In this document: positions 49,299-56,954 of the stretch, one piece after another
Numbering within the stretch: position 1 is the stretch's first letter
Layout: every line of letters begins with the position of its first letter
Assembly: GCF_004298145.1 (NCBI RefSeq)
Contig: NZ_SCRH01000046.1
Coordinates: 62,001-126,000 of the forward strand
Source of the DNA: Mycobacterium sp.
Lineage (GTDB): Bacteria; Actinomycetota; Actinomycetes; Mycobacteriales; Mycobacteriaceae
Reading direction: 5' to 3'
Length of the DNA: 64,000 bases
The notes under the pieces: model-generated
The model's input: the letters and a program-made list of their open reading frames with translations, nothing else
The model's database searches: none
What the model was told of the DNA's origin: nothing
Program-made: the position numbers and the translations under genes

Positions 49299-50567
49299 AT
49301 GAAGGCCGATGACCTGATCCTGGTAAGCATTGACGACCACGTGGTCGAGCCGCCGGACATGTTCCTGCGCCACGTGCCCGCCAAGTACAAGGACGAGGCG
49401 CCAATCGTCGTGACCGATGATAAGGGCGTCGACCAATGGATGTACCAAGGCCGCCCACAGGGCGTGAGCGGGCTGAACGCCGTGGTGTCGTGGCCGGCCG
49501 AAGAGTGGGGCCGCGACCCCGCCGGGTTCGCCGAGATGCGTCCGGGCGTCTACGACGTCCACGAGCGAGTCCGGGACATGAACCGCAACGGCATCCTCGC
49601 GTCGATGTGTTTCCCGACGTTCACCGGCTTCTCCGCCCGGCACCTGAACATGACGCGCGAGGACATCACCCTGGTGATGGTGTCGGCCTACAACGACTGG
49701 CACATCGACGAGTGGGCCGGGTCCTATCCCGACCGGTTCATCCCCATCGCGATCCTGCCGACGTGGACTCCCGAGGGCATGTGCGCCGAGATCCGTCGGG
49801 TCGCCGCGAAGGGATGCCGGGCGGTCACCATGCCGGAATTGCCTCATCTGGAAGGACTTCCGAGCTACCACGACGAGGATTACTGGGCACCGGTGTTCCG
49901 CACGCTGTCCGAGCAGAACGTGGTGATGTGTCTGCACATCGGCACCGGGTTCGGGGCGATCAGCATGGCCCCCGACGCGCCGATCGACAATCTGATCATC
50001 CTGGCCACCCAGGTCTCGGCGATGTGCGCCCAAGATCTGCTGTGGGGTCCGGCGATGCGCAACTACCCCGATCTGAAATTCGCCTTCTCCGAAGGCGGTA
50101 TCGGCTGGATTCCGTTTTACCTGGACCGCAGCGATCGCCATTACACCAACCAGAAATGGCTGCGCCGTGACTTCGGTGACAAGCTGCCCAGCGATGTCTT
50201 TCGCGAACACTCGCTGGCCTGTTACGTCACCGACAAGACCTCACTGAAGCTGCGCCACGAGATCGGCATCGACATCATCGCCTGGGAGTGCGACTATCCG
50301 CACTCGGACTGCTTCTGGCCGGACGCGCCCGAGCAGGTGCTGGCCGAACTGAACGCCGCCGGCGCCGACGACGCCGACATCAACAAGATCACCTGGGCGA
50401 ACGCCTGCCGGTTCTTCGGCTGGGACCCGTTCGCGCGGACCCCTCGCGAGCAAGCAAACGTTAAAGCCCTGCGCGCCAAGGCGACCGACGTGGATGTGTC
50501 CATTCGGCCGCGCGCCGAATGGGCGCGGCGCTATCAGGAAAAGCAGCTGGCCAAGGCCCACCCTTAA
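49299..50567 (+). CDS. amidohydrolase family protein (ACMSD-like), paralogue of the 3.8-kb gene
   Basis: A 422-residue amidohydrolase_2 protein: ILVSIDDHVVEPPDMF, CLHIGTGFGA, FAFSEGGIGWIPFYLDRSDR and IIAWECDYPHSDCFWP. It aligns with the protein at 3804 over almost its full length, including the DEINKMTYENAMRW / DADINKITWANACRF segment. The start is the ATG eight bases after GAGGAG; TTG immediately before is an alternative. It is the third gene of the site-5 operon and probably acts on a closely related intermediate to its paralogue. Confidence 0.91.
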   Translation: MKADDLILVSIDDHVVEPPDMFLRHVPAKYKDEAPIVVTDDKGVDQWMYQGRPQGVSGLNAVVSWPAEEWGRDPAGFAEMRPGVYDVHERVRDMNRNGILASMCFPTFTGFSARHLNMTREDITLVMVSAYNDWHIDEWAGSYPDRFIPIAILPTWTPEGMCAEIRRVAAKGCRAVTMPELPHLEGLPSYHDEDYWAPVFRTLSEQNVVMCLHIGTGFGAISMAPDAPIDNLIILATQVSAMCAQDLLWGPAMRNYPDLKFAFSEGGIGWIPFYLDRSDRHYTNQKWLRRDFGDKLPSDVFREHSLACYVTDKTSLKLRHEIGIDIIAWECDYPHSDCFWPDAPEQVLAELNAAGADDADINKITWANACRFFGWDPFARTPREQANVKALRAKATDVDVSIRPRAEWARRYQEKQLAKAHP

Positions 50568-50570
50568 CGT

Positions 50571-50627
50571 CGAACGTCGACTTGTGGGCCGAAATCGGGG
50601 ATTTCGACGCAAACCACTCGACGTTCG
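50571..50627. repeat. dispersed intergenic palindromic repeat, copy A
   Basis: Outer arms CGAACGTCGA (50571-50580) and TCGACGTTCG (50618-50627) are perfect reverse complements; the inside has its own hairpin, CGAAATC-GGG-GATTTCG. It lies between the convergent stops of the amidohydrolase and SnoaL-like genes. It is one of three related copies within 4 kb. Confidence 0.7.
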
Positions 50628-50636
50628 GTGGCGTAG

Positions 50637-51062
50637 TCAGCCGGTTGGCGGGTTGACGAACCACACGTTCTCCTCGCGCAGGCTGCGGCTGCGCCAACCG
50701 TCGGCGGTGCGCGTCAGCTCGTGGTGGTAATAACCGCCGCAGTAACTCAACTCCGCCATGCCGGGCAACTGCATCGGGTTGTAGAACATGGCCCGCACCG
50801 TCGCGAGATCACCGTCGAGCGCAAGGATTTCCACGTTGGTGATGTAGTGCATGGACATCGGAATCGCGCCGAAGCCCTGTTCCAACCACTCGGTCACCTC
50901 GTCGCGAGGGCCCGCCGCGGCACCCGCCGACGAGTAGTCGATATGTGCGTCGTCGGTGAAGACCGAGCGGTACAGCTCCCAGTCTTTGGCGTCGACGGCA
51001 CGGGCGTATCTATTGAGTAGCGCGGTGATTTCGAGTTCGTCAGCGACCCGCTGCAGATCCAT
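50637..51062 (-). CDS. SnoaL-like/NTF2-fold protein 1
   Basis: A 141-residue SnoaL_4-type protein: LEITALLNRYARAVDAKDWE, YRSVFTDDAHIDYSSAGAAAG, MHYITNVEILALDGDLATVRA and GGYYHHELTRTADGWRSRSL. It is the last of three SnoaL-like proteins behind the second Rieske oxygenase and is separated from the second by a copy of the palindromic repeat. It may be the small (beta) subunit-like partner, since beta subunits of ring-hydroxylating oxygenases share this fold; this is inference. Confidence 0.87.
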   Translation of the reverse strand: MDLQRVADELEITALLNRYARAVDAKDWELYRSVFTDDAHIDYSSAGAAAGPRDEVTEWLEQGFGAIPMSMHYITNVEILALDGDLATVRAMFYNPMQLPGMAELSYCGGYYHHELTRTADGWRSRSLREENVWFVNPPTG

Positions 51063-51086
51063 CGTTGCACCTTATATCGTTGCTGG

Positions 51087-51142
51087 CGAACGTCGAATTG
51101 TTGGGCGAAATCGGGGCTTTCGGCGCAACTAGTCGACGTTCG
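51087..51142. repeat. dispersed intergenic palindromic repeat, copy B
   Basis: Arms CGAACGTCGA (51087-51096) and TCGACGTTCG (51133-51142) are perfect; the inside contains TTGGGCGAAA and TTTCGGCGCAA, partly complementary. It fills the short gap between two SnoaL-like genes in the leftward operon, so it would be transcribed as an intra-operon hairpin. Confidence 0.7.
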
Positions 51143-51151
51143 GCGCACGGA

Positions 51152-51628
51152 CTAGCCTTGCGGCAGTTCCACTCCCTCAAAGCTTTTCAACATCCCGGGC
51201 TGCGGCGGTACCATCTGGAGATAAACGTCGATATGCCGGATCCTGTCGTCGTCGGTGAACTCATACACCGACACGGAGTTGACCACACTGCTGAAATCGC
51301 CTACCTCGCTTCGTTCCTCCAGTTCGAGGAACACCCGGCCGCCGGACTCCGTGATGTGCTTGAAAGAGCACTCCCACTTCGACGACGTGGCCCAGTTGGT
51401 GAGAAATTCGACATAGTCCGGCCACTTCATCACCTCTTTGAAGGCACCGACTCGCTCGAACTCGTCGACGGCGACCAGCTGGGCCAGAGGTCCCCAGCTG
51501 TCCACCGAGAAGCCCGGTTTCTTCGCCTCGTCGACCAGACCCTTCGTGACGATGCTGTACTGCAGCACCGCGCGCGCTCGGCCGGTGTGGGAGCCGATGA
51601 CATCCTCGACATTGCGCAACACGTTCAC
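51152..51628 (-). CDS. SnoaL-like/NTF2-fold protein 2
   Basis: A 158-residue protein with the NTF2 pattern: GPLAQLVAVDEFERVGAFKE, FLTNWATSSKWECSFKHITE, GGRVFLELEERSEVG and YEFTDDDRIRHIDVYLQM, typical of the polyketide-cyclase/SnoaL group. The GTG start overlaps the upstream stop (GTGA), so the much longer open frame is an artefact. It is co-transcribed with the second Rieske oxygenase. The similarity of YEFTDDDRIRHIDVYL to steroid-isomerase-like proteins is general only. Confidence 0.82.
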   Translation of the reverse strand: MNVLRNVEDVIGSHTGRARAVLQYSIVTKGLVDEAKKPGFSVDSWGPLAQLVAVDEFERVGAFKEVMKWPDYVEFLTNWATSSKWECSFKHITESGGRVFLELEERSEVGDFSSVVNSVSVYEFTDDDRIRHIDVYLQMVPPQPGMLKSFEGVELPQG

Positions 51629-52149
51629 ACCGCCATCCCGGCCTGCGCCAGGCAACGCTCGAGCGCCTCGACGTACTCGCCGGTGCCGCGGAACGGGCCA
51701 TGCACGCCGATGGCGGCGTCGAGGAACGCGTTGTACTCGTCGTTGACGTGGGTCTCCCAGCGGGTCAGCTCCCCCGCCTCGTTGGTCTCGATGAAACTGT
51801 ATGAATAGAAGCCCATTTTGACGTCGTCCTTGTCGTGGCCTTCCCACCGTGTCTTCATGACGACGCCGTTCTCGGCCGGCCAGCATTTGAAGTCGGCGGG
51901 TTTCCAGTCCGGAAAGGTCAGCGAGTAGGCCTTGGCCTCCATCGTCGAGGCCCGTGCGGTGTCCTCGGGAAACTCGCTGAACTTGAACACCTGGTCACCG
52001 GTGAAATAGGGGGACACGTACACGCCATCCTCGGCGAATTTCCATGCGTCGGCGAACGCCTCCCCGTCCTGAATCCCTTGGCGTAGGTAGGCGTCACGGT
52101 AAGCCTCGGCCATCCGGCGATGGTGGGCGATGCGGTCTTCAATGTTCAT
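51625..52149 (-). CDS. SnoaL-like/NTF2-fold protein 3
   Basis: A 174-residue protein, MNIEDRIAHHRRMAEAYRDA at the start, then GEAFADAWKFAEDGVYVSPYF, the ENGVVMKTRWEGHDKD strand, and FYSYSFIETNEAGELTRWETH. It looks like a long NTF2-like member and could be a divergent oxygenase beta subunit. The frame continues further upstream but ATG at 52149 is 17 bases after the Rieske stop and has a GGGAGGAAG-type site. It overlaps the next gene by GTGA. Confidence 0.82.
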   Translation of the reverse strand: MNIEDRIAHHRRMAEAYRDAYLRQGIQDGEAFADAWKFAEDGVYVSPYFTGDQVFKFSEFPEDTARASTMEAKAYSLTFPDWKPADFKCWPAENGVVMKTRWEGHDKDDVKMGFYSYSFIETNEAGELTRWETHVNDEYNAFLDAAIGVHGPFRGTGEYVEALERCLAQAGMAV

Positions 52150-52165
52150 TGGACTTCCTCCCGGT

Positions 52166-53524
52166 TCAAACACCATTGGCCATGTAGCGGTCCACCACGG
52201 AGTGGTAGTGGCCGATGACAACTTCTTCCTTCACCAGCGACATATGGTCGAGTCTGCTGTTGCGAAGCCCCAGTTGCTGTCGCGGCATCTGCTCGTAATC
52301 CTGTTGTAGCGCTTCAAAATACTTGTAGGCCCCCGGCTCGTCCACTTCGGTCAGCGGGACCCTGAAGGCGTCACGGTTTTCCGGCGGCAGGTACATGTAG
52401 CTGCTGACGTGCCAGATGCATCGGTTCGGGTCCCCGTCCGGATGCGGCACCGCCATGATGACGTGGCATTCGCCGGCACGAATCGTCATGAAATAGTTCG
52501 GGAACAGCACCCAGCCCTGGTTGTCGCTCATCTGATCGTCGGTGAGCCCGGTGACATCCAGGCCCATGCCGGTCAAGGTGTCGCGGGTCGCCTGCTGGAG
52601 CAGTTTGCGTGCGGTCACGCCCTCGGGGAACTCGACCGTGTCGTCGGGCTTCCGGTGTTGCGCGACCAGCTCCTGGAAGCGGGGCATGACCGCGACAGTC
52701 GAGGGGAACGTGTCCGGCAGGTTCAGAATGCCTTCGATCTGCTTTTCCGCACTGGCTCCTTTGACTTCGAATGGAGCCACCGCGACGCTGTGATTTTCGA
52801 AGAACCGGTATCGGGCGGTCGTCGGATCGATCACGAGCACGCTGAGGAGTTGCGGGTGGATGCCATTGATGTGGTACCCCTCCTCGAACGCGTCCATCAC
52901 AACTTTCCAGTTGCATTCCAAGGATTCTCGAACGTTCATCACGGTGACCATCTCGTCGAGGTGGTACGGGGCGAGCAGTTCGGCGACTTCGGGACCGAGA
53001 AAGTCGCTGAGCGGCTGTGCGTTTGGATCCGGGTTGACAAAGATGAATCCACCGAAGGTGTCGACAGGCACTTCCAGCAGCGAGTTCTCGCTCTTGTCGA
53101 TGGGACCGGCGAGATTCTCCCGTAGCATTCCGCGCAGCTTGCCGTCCAGGTCGTATGACCAGAGGTGGTACGGACACAGGAAGCCGCGCTTGGCATTCCC
53201 GGCGGCCGCGTTGCACAGGATGTTTCCCCGATGGCGGCAGGCGTTGACGAACCCGCGCAGTTTCTCATCCTTACCGCGGACGATCACGAACGATTGGTTC
53301 AGAATCCGGTACTGCTTCCAGTCACCCACGTTCGGCAACTCATCGACCCGGCCGGCGATCTGCCATACCCGCATCCAGATGCGCTCGTGTTCTCGTAGCG
53401 CGTAGTCGCCCGACCTGTAGCGGTCGGTTGAGATGCACATGTTGAAGGCACCGGCGGCGACGTCGGCGACCCCGATTGCCGTCTCCTGCTCCACCCACTG
53501 TCCGGGTCGTGTCACTTGGCTCAT
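52166..53524 (-). CDS. Rieske aromatic ring-hydroxylating oxygenase, alpha subunit (second)
   Basis: A 452-residue Rieske oxygenase. The [2Fe-2S] ligands are C96-R-H98 and C117-x2-H120. The mononuclear iron motif is DAFEEGYHINGIHP with H218 and H223; as in the first Rieske protein, the metal-bridging position is Glu (E215). AAAAGGAG lies upstream of ATG. The gene heads a leftward operon with three SnoaL-fold proteins and is divergent from a TetR gene with two tandem ATACANNNNTGTAT operators. It is not closely similar to the protein at 6063, so the substrates probably differ. Confidence 0.93.
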   Translation of the reverse strand: MSQVTRPGQWVEQETAIGVADVAAGAFNMCISTDRYRSGDYALREHERIWMRVWQIAGRVDELPNVGDWKQYRILNQSFVIVRGKDEKLRGFVNACRHRGNILCNAAAGNAKRGFLCPYHLWSYDLDGKLRGMLRENLAGPIDKSENSLLEVPVDTFGGFIFVNPDPNAQPLSDFLGPEVAELLAPYHLDEMVTVMNVRESLECNWKVVMDAFEEGYHINGIHPQLLSVLVIDPTTARYRFFENHSVAVAPFEVKGASAEKQIEGILNLPDTFPSTVAVMPRFQELVAQHRKPDDTVEFPEGVTARKLLQQATRDTLTGMGLDVTGLTDDQMSDNQGWVLFPNYFMTIRAGECHVIMAVPHPDGDPNRCIWHVSSYMYLPPENRDAFRVPLTEVDEPGAYKYFEALQQDYEQMPRQQLGLRNSRLDHMSLVKEEVVIGHYHSVVDRYMANGV

Positions 53525-53609
53525 GACGATCTCCTTTTCGCGGTGGCGGTCGGACCCGGCGAGGCCCGCCGGTGCCCGCGGCGTTCTGGGTTGTGATGGC
53601 TGTCACCAT

Positions 53610-53623
53610 ATACACGACTGTAT
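53610..53623. promoter_or_regulatory. ATACANNNNTGTAT operator, tandem copy 1
   Basis: ATACACGACTGTAT is a perfect 5-bp-arm palindrome. A second copy starts 19 bases later, and both are embedded in the same longer context TATACA-N4-TGTATTA. They lie between the Rieske oxygenase (leftward) and the TetR gene (rightward), so they are probably the divergent operators of that TetR. Confidence 0.7.
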
Positions 53624-53628
53624 TAGAT

Positions 53629-53642
53629 ATACAACAATGTAT
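53629..53642. promoter_or_regulatory. ATACANNNNTGTAT operator, tandem copy 2
   Basis: ATACAACAATGTAT has the same half-sites as copy 1 with a different 4-base spacer. The centre-to-centre distance to copy 1 is 19 bp, close to two helical turns, which favours cooperative binding of two dimers on nearly one face. TATTAAAG overlaps the right edge and could belong to a promoter. Confidence 0.68.
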
Positions 53643-53803
53643 TAAAGTGGTTCACATCACATGGCCTACCCTCGGGTACTCGGGGTTGCGTTAGTGGGAC
53701 GACAGAGGAGTTCGTGGTCAATAGGTCTGCGCGACAGGTGATTTCGGTGACCCCCGGAACAGGAAAGAACCCTGGGCGCGCCGCGGTGTGGGAGGATGGG
53801 CCG

Positions 53804-54412
53804 GTGGCGGAACGGTGGACGAGGGAGCGGCGCCTCGAGCACACACGCGGCCTCTTGTTGGACGCCGCCGAGGAAATCTTCGCGCGCAAGGGCCTGAGCG
53901 GGGCCGCGCTCGAGGACATCGCCGACGCGGCCGGGTATACCCGCGGCGCGATCTACTCCCATTTCGGGGCCAAGGAAGAGTTGTTTCTTGCGGTGACCGA
54001 CCGCCAACGGCAACGGTTTCTCGACGGCTTCGCTGGAGTCATCCAGTCGTTCCGCCGGCTCGGCGATATCGATATCGACGAACTCGCCGATAGGTGGAGT
54101 CAAGCCAGCGGCGATCCGAACCGTGCCGCGCTCAACTACGAGCTCTCGTTGTTTCTATTGCGGAGCCCGGAGGCGCGCGAGCGGCTCGCAACACAGCGAA
54201 TGGAGACGGTCCACTCCCTGGCCGAATTCATCGCCAAGAACGTGGCGCGACTCGGTGCGTCGCTCACGATGCCCGCCGAGACGCTGGCCCGCGTCATCCT
54301 TGCCGTCAACGACGGTGTCACCCTTGGCAGCGAACTCGACGGAGTCAATCTTTACCGCCCGTATCTGCAGCTGGTGGTATCGGCCATCGCACCCGCCGGC
54401 GACGCAACCTAA
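53804..54412 (+). CDS. TetR/AcrR family regulator of the second Rieske operon
   Basis: A 202-residue regulator. TetR_N region: HTRGLLLDAAEEIFARKGLS, AALEDIADAAGYTRGAIYSHF and GAKEELFLAVTDRQ. The start is taken at GTG 53804 (Val-Ala-Glu-Arg-Trp), eight bases after GGGAGG; the frame is open from a GTG at 53714, which would add 30 unconserved residues. It is divergent from the Rieske/SnoaL operon with two tandem palindromes between, and thus is its likely repressor. Ligand unknown. Confidence 0.88.
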   Translation: MAERWTRERRLEHTRGLLLDAAEEIFARKGLSGAALEDIADAAGYTRGAIYSHFGAKEELFLAVTDRQRQRFLDGFAGVIQSFRRLGDIDIDELADRWSQASGDPNRAALNYELSLFLLRSPEARERLATQRMETVHSLAEFIAKNVARLGASLTMPAETLARVILAVNDGVTLGSELDGVNLYRPYLQLVVSAIAPAGDAT

Positions 54413-54432
54413 CGGGGCCCACACCTTGACGT

Positions 54433-54493
54433 CGAACGTCGAGTTGTCGGGCGAAATCGCGCGGCGGATTCAGGCGCAACTACTCGACGCTCG
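54433..54493. repeat. dispersed intergenic palindromic repeat, copy C
   Basis: Arms CGAACGTCGA (54433-54442) and TCGACGCTCG (54484-54493) match with one mismatch, with GTTGTCGGGCGAAATC and GGCGCAAC-type sequence inside as in the other copies. It lies between the convergent TetR and CoA transferase genes. Confidence 0.65.
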
Positions 54494-54544
54494 GCGGCGG
54501 TGGGAGTTAGGTCTCGACGGCGTGGGAGGTGGCCTCGGCGGAGA

Positions 54545-55585
54545 TCAGCCCTCCGGCAGCTCTGGCGGTGGACGGTACTCGGGCTCATAGCCGGAGACAT
54601 GGATCGGGCTGCCCACCAGACGGAAATCACCCGCTGTCACAACCACTTCGGGAGTCGCCTCGAGCGCCTCGGGCAGGGTCCTGACGGCCGCGGCCGGAAC
54701 CCCGAGTGGGCGCAGTCGCCGCTCCCACCCTGCGGCGCTGTCGGTCGCCAGCATCGCCGTGACGACGGCGAGCACTTCGTCGCGGCGGGCGACCCGCTCG
54801 GCCATCGTCTCGAAACCCCCGATGCCCGCTTCTGCGGCGAACGACTTCCAGAACCCGTCGTGCGTGATGAACAGCGCCAGATACCCGTCGGCCGTCGGAA
54901 AGAGCTGAGCCGGAACGTAATAGGAGTGGGCCCCGTGCGGGTGTCGCTGCGGCTCGATACCGCTGTTGAGGTACGCGGAGGCGTGGTAGTTCAGCTGCGA
55001 CAACATGACGTCGCGCAGCGACACATCCACCTGTCCGCCGGTGCCGGAGATGATCTTGGCCAAAAGTCCTAGCGCCGCAGACATTCCGGTGGAGTTGTCG
55101 GCCGACGAGTATCCGGGCAGAGTCGGCGGGCCGTCCGGGTCACCGGTCAGCGCGGCGGTGCCGACACCCGCCTGCACGACGTAATCGAACGCGGGATCGT
55201 CGCCGCCGTACAGACCGAAGCCGGTGATCGCCACGCAGACGATCCGCTCGTTGTGGCGTCGCAGCTCCTCGTAGGTGAGCCCCAGCCGGCGGATGGCGGA
55301 TGGTTTCAGGTTCACCAGCAGCGCGTGGGAATCGGTGACCAGCTCACCCAAGCGCTGTTGTCCTGCATCAGAATTCAGCTCCAGGCAGATGCTGGACTTG
55401 TTGCGGTTGAGGCTGGCGAAGTACGTGGCGCCGACGCTGCGAGAGATCTCACCGCCCGCGGGTTCGATCTTGGTGACCTCGGCGCCGAGATCGGCCAGCA
55501 GCATGGTGGCGTACGGACCCGCCAGCATGGTGCCGACCTCGAGGATGCGTATCCCCGCTAGCGGACCGGTATTGCTGCTAGTCAA
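54545..55585 (-). CDS. family III CoA transferase (CaiB/BaiF-like)
   Basis: A 346-residue single-domain CoA transferase. GIRILEVGTMLAGPYATMLL and EVTKIEPAGGEISR form the nucleotide-binding start; the catalytic aspartate position is in SSADNSTGMSAA, followed by GTGGQVDVSLRDVM. It is shorter than the usual 380-400 residues, missing part of the C-terminal small domain. The TTG start overlaps the stop of the LLM gene in TTGA, so the long upstream frame is spurious. It shares an operon with a B12 mutase, suggesting that it loads or unloads CoA on a branched acid. Confidence 0.87.
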   Translation of the reverse strand: MTSSNTGPLAGIRILEVGTMLAGPYATMLLADLGAEVTKIEPAGGEISRSVGATYFASLNRNKSSICLELNSDAGQQRLGELVTDSHALLVNLKPSAIRRLGLTYEELRRHNERIVCVAITGFGLYGGDDPAFDYVVQAGVGTAALTGDPDGPPTLPGYSSADNSTGMSAALGLLAKIISGTGGQVDVSLRDVMLSQLNYHASAYLNSGIEPQRHPHGAHSYYVPAQLFPTADGYLALFITHDGFWKSFAAEAGIGGFETMAERVARRDEVLAVVTAMLATDSAAGWERRLRPLGVPAAAVRTLPEALEATPEVVVTAGDFRLVGSPIHVSGYEPEYRPPPELPEG

Positions 55586-56538
55586 CGCAATTCCGCCGCG
55601 AGTGAGGCGATCATTTCGCGGGTGCGGCGCTTGGAAGCGACCAGCTCGTCCCGATTGTCGCCGATCGGCAGCAGCCGCACCGACAAGTCCGTGACACCGG
55701 CGTCGGCGAACCGGCGCATCCTGGCCAGGATTTGTTCCGAGTCGCCCGCCGCACACAGGTCGCCGACATCGCGGGCATCGCCGCGGTCGAGCAGGCGCTG
55801 ATAGTTCGGTGACACCTCGGCCTCCCCCAGGATGCGGCTGGCCCGCTCCTTGGCCTCCTCGACTTGTGAAGGCGTACAAAGGCATACCGGGATGCCCGCG
55901 ACGATGCGCGGTGCGGGCCGACCGGCATCCGCGGCGGCTTTGGTGATCTTCGGCGCAATGTGATCGCCGATCGCGCGCTCGTCGGCCATCCACAACACGG
56001 TGCCGTCGGCGAGTTCACCGGCAATCTGCAGCATCACCGGCCCCAGCGCGGCGACGAGTACCGGCATCGGGGTGTCGGCCCCGATCGCCAACGGATTGTG
56101 CACCGCGAACGAATCGTTTTCGACGTCCACCGGTCCCGGCCCGGCGATGGCGGCGTTGAGCACCTGCAGGTAGTCGCGGGTGTAGGCGGCCGGCTTCTCG
56201 TACGGCAGGCCGAGCATGTCCCGGATGATCCAGTGGTGCGACGGCCCGACACCCAGGGCCAGCCGTCCTCCGGCCACCGCATGCGTCGAGAGCGCTTGGC
56301 GGGCAAGGGCGATCGGATGTTGCGCCTGCAGCGGCACCACCGCGGTGCCCAGCTCGATGCGCGAGCTGTGCGCGGCCATCAGCGACACCATGGTCAGGCA
56401 GTCGAAGTCGTTGGGCACCTGCGGCATCCACGCGGTGTCCAGACCCGCGGATTCGGCCCATTCGATATCGGAGGCCAGCTTGTGCACCTTGCGGGCCATG
56501 TCGCCACGCTCGGCGCCGATCATTACTCCGACGCGCAC
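55582..56538 (-). CDS. LLM class F420/flavin-dependent oxidoreductase
   Basis: A 318-residue luciferase-like protein of the mycobacterial F420-type: MRVGVMIGAERGDMA, WAESAGLDTAWMPQVPNDFD, RIELGTAVVPLQAQHPIALA and GGRLALGVGPSHHWIIRDML with the conserved SHHW. The motif GVGPSHH and the small size fit F420-dependent LLM enzymes (TIGR03564-like). The GTG start overlaps the mutase small-subunit gene by 16 bases. A redox step on a mutase product or substrate is plausible; cofactor assignment is inference. Confidence 0.88.
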   Translation of the reverse strand: MRVGVMIGAERGDMARKVHKLASDIEWAESAGLDTAWMPQVPNDFDCLTMVSLMAAHSSRIELGTAVVPLQAQHPIALARQALSTHAVAGGRLALGVGPSHHWIIRDMLGLPYEKPAAYTRDYLQVLNAAIAGPGPVDVENDSFAVHNPLAIGADTPMPVLVAALGPVMLQIAGELADGTVLWMADERAIGDHIAPKITKAAADAGRPAPRIVAGIPVCLCTPSQVEEAKERASRILGEAEVSPNYQRLLDRGDARDVGDLCAAGDSEQILARMRRFADAGVTDLSVRLLPIGDNRDELVASKRRTREMIASLAAELR

Positions 56539-56954
56539 TGTTCCTCTTTTTCTGTAGCGGGTTCCGCCGTGCCGGTCAATGCGCGGATTTCGCGCACCAG
56601 GTTGTCCAGCGGTGTCCCGGTGGGGAATACCGCCGCGGCACCGGCGGAGAGCAGTTTGGGCACGTCGGCGTGCGGGATGGTTCCCCCGACGACGACGGAG
56701 ATGTCGGCCGCGTCGGCGGCGCGCAGCGCTTCGACGGTGCGCGCGGTGAGCGCCAGGTGGGCGCCGGAGAGGATGCTCAGGCCGACCACCGCGACGTCTT
56801 CCTGGACGGCGATCGAAGCGATGTCCTCGATGCGCTGCCGGATGCCGGTGTAGATGACCTCGAATCCGGCGTCCCGCAGGGTGCGTGCGACGATCTTGGC
56901 GCCGCGGTCATGCCCGTCCAAGCCGGGCTTGGCAACCAGAACGCGAACGGCCAC
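56523..56954 (-). CDS. B12-binding subunit of an acyl-CoA mutase
   Basis: A 143-residue cobalamin-binding domain. LVAKPGLDGHDRGAK contains the DxHxxG box that binds B12 base-off/His-on; VGLSILSGAHL and VVVGGTIPHADV are the second and third family motifs. The GTG start immediately follows the TAA of the large subunit, so the mutase is split into two chains as in isobutyryl-CoA and ethylmalonyl-type mutases. The C-terminal end is acidic and variable. Confidence 0.93.
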   Translation of the reverse strand: MAVRVLVAKPGLDGHDRGAKIVARTLRDAGFEVIYTGIRQRIEDIASIAVQEDVAVVGLSILSGAHLALTARTVEALRAADAADISVVVGGTIPHADVPKLLSAGAAAVFPTGTPLDNLVREIRALTGTAEPATEKEEQCASE

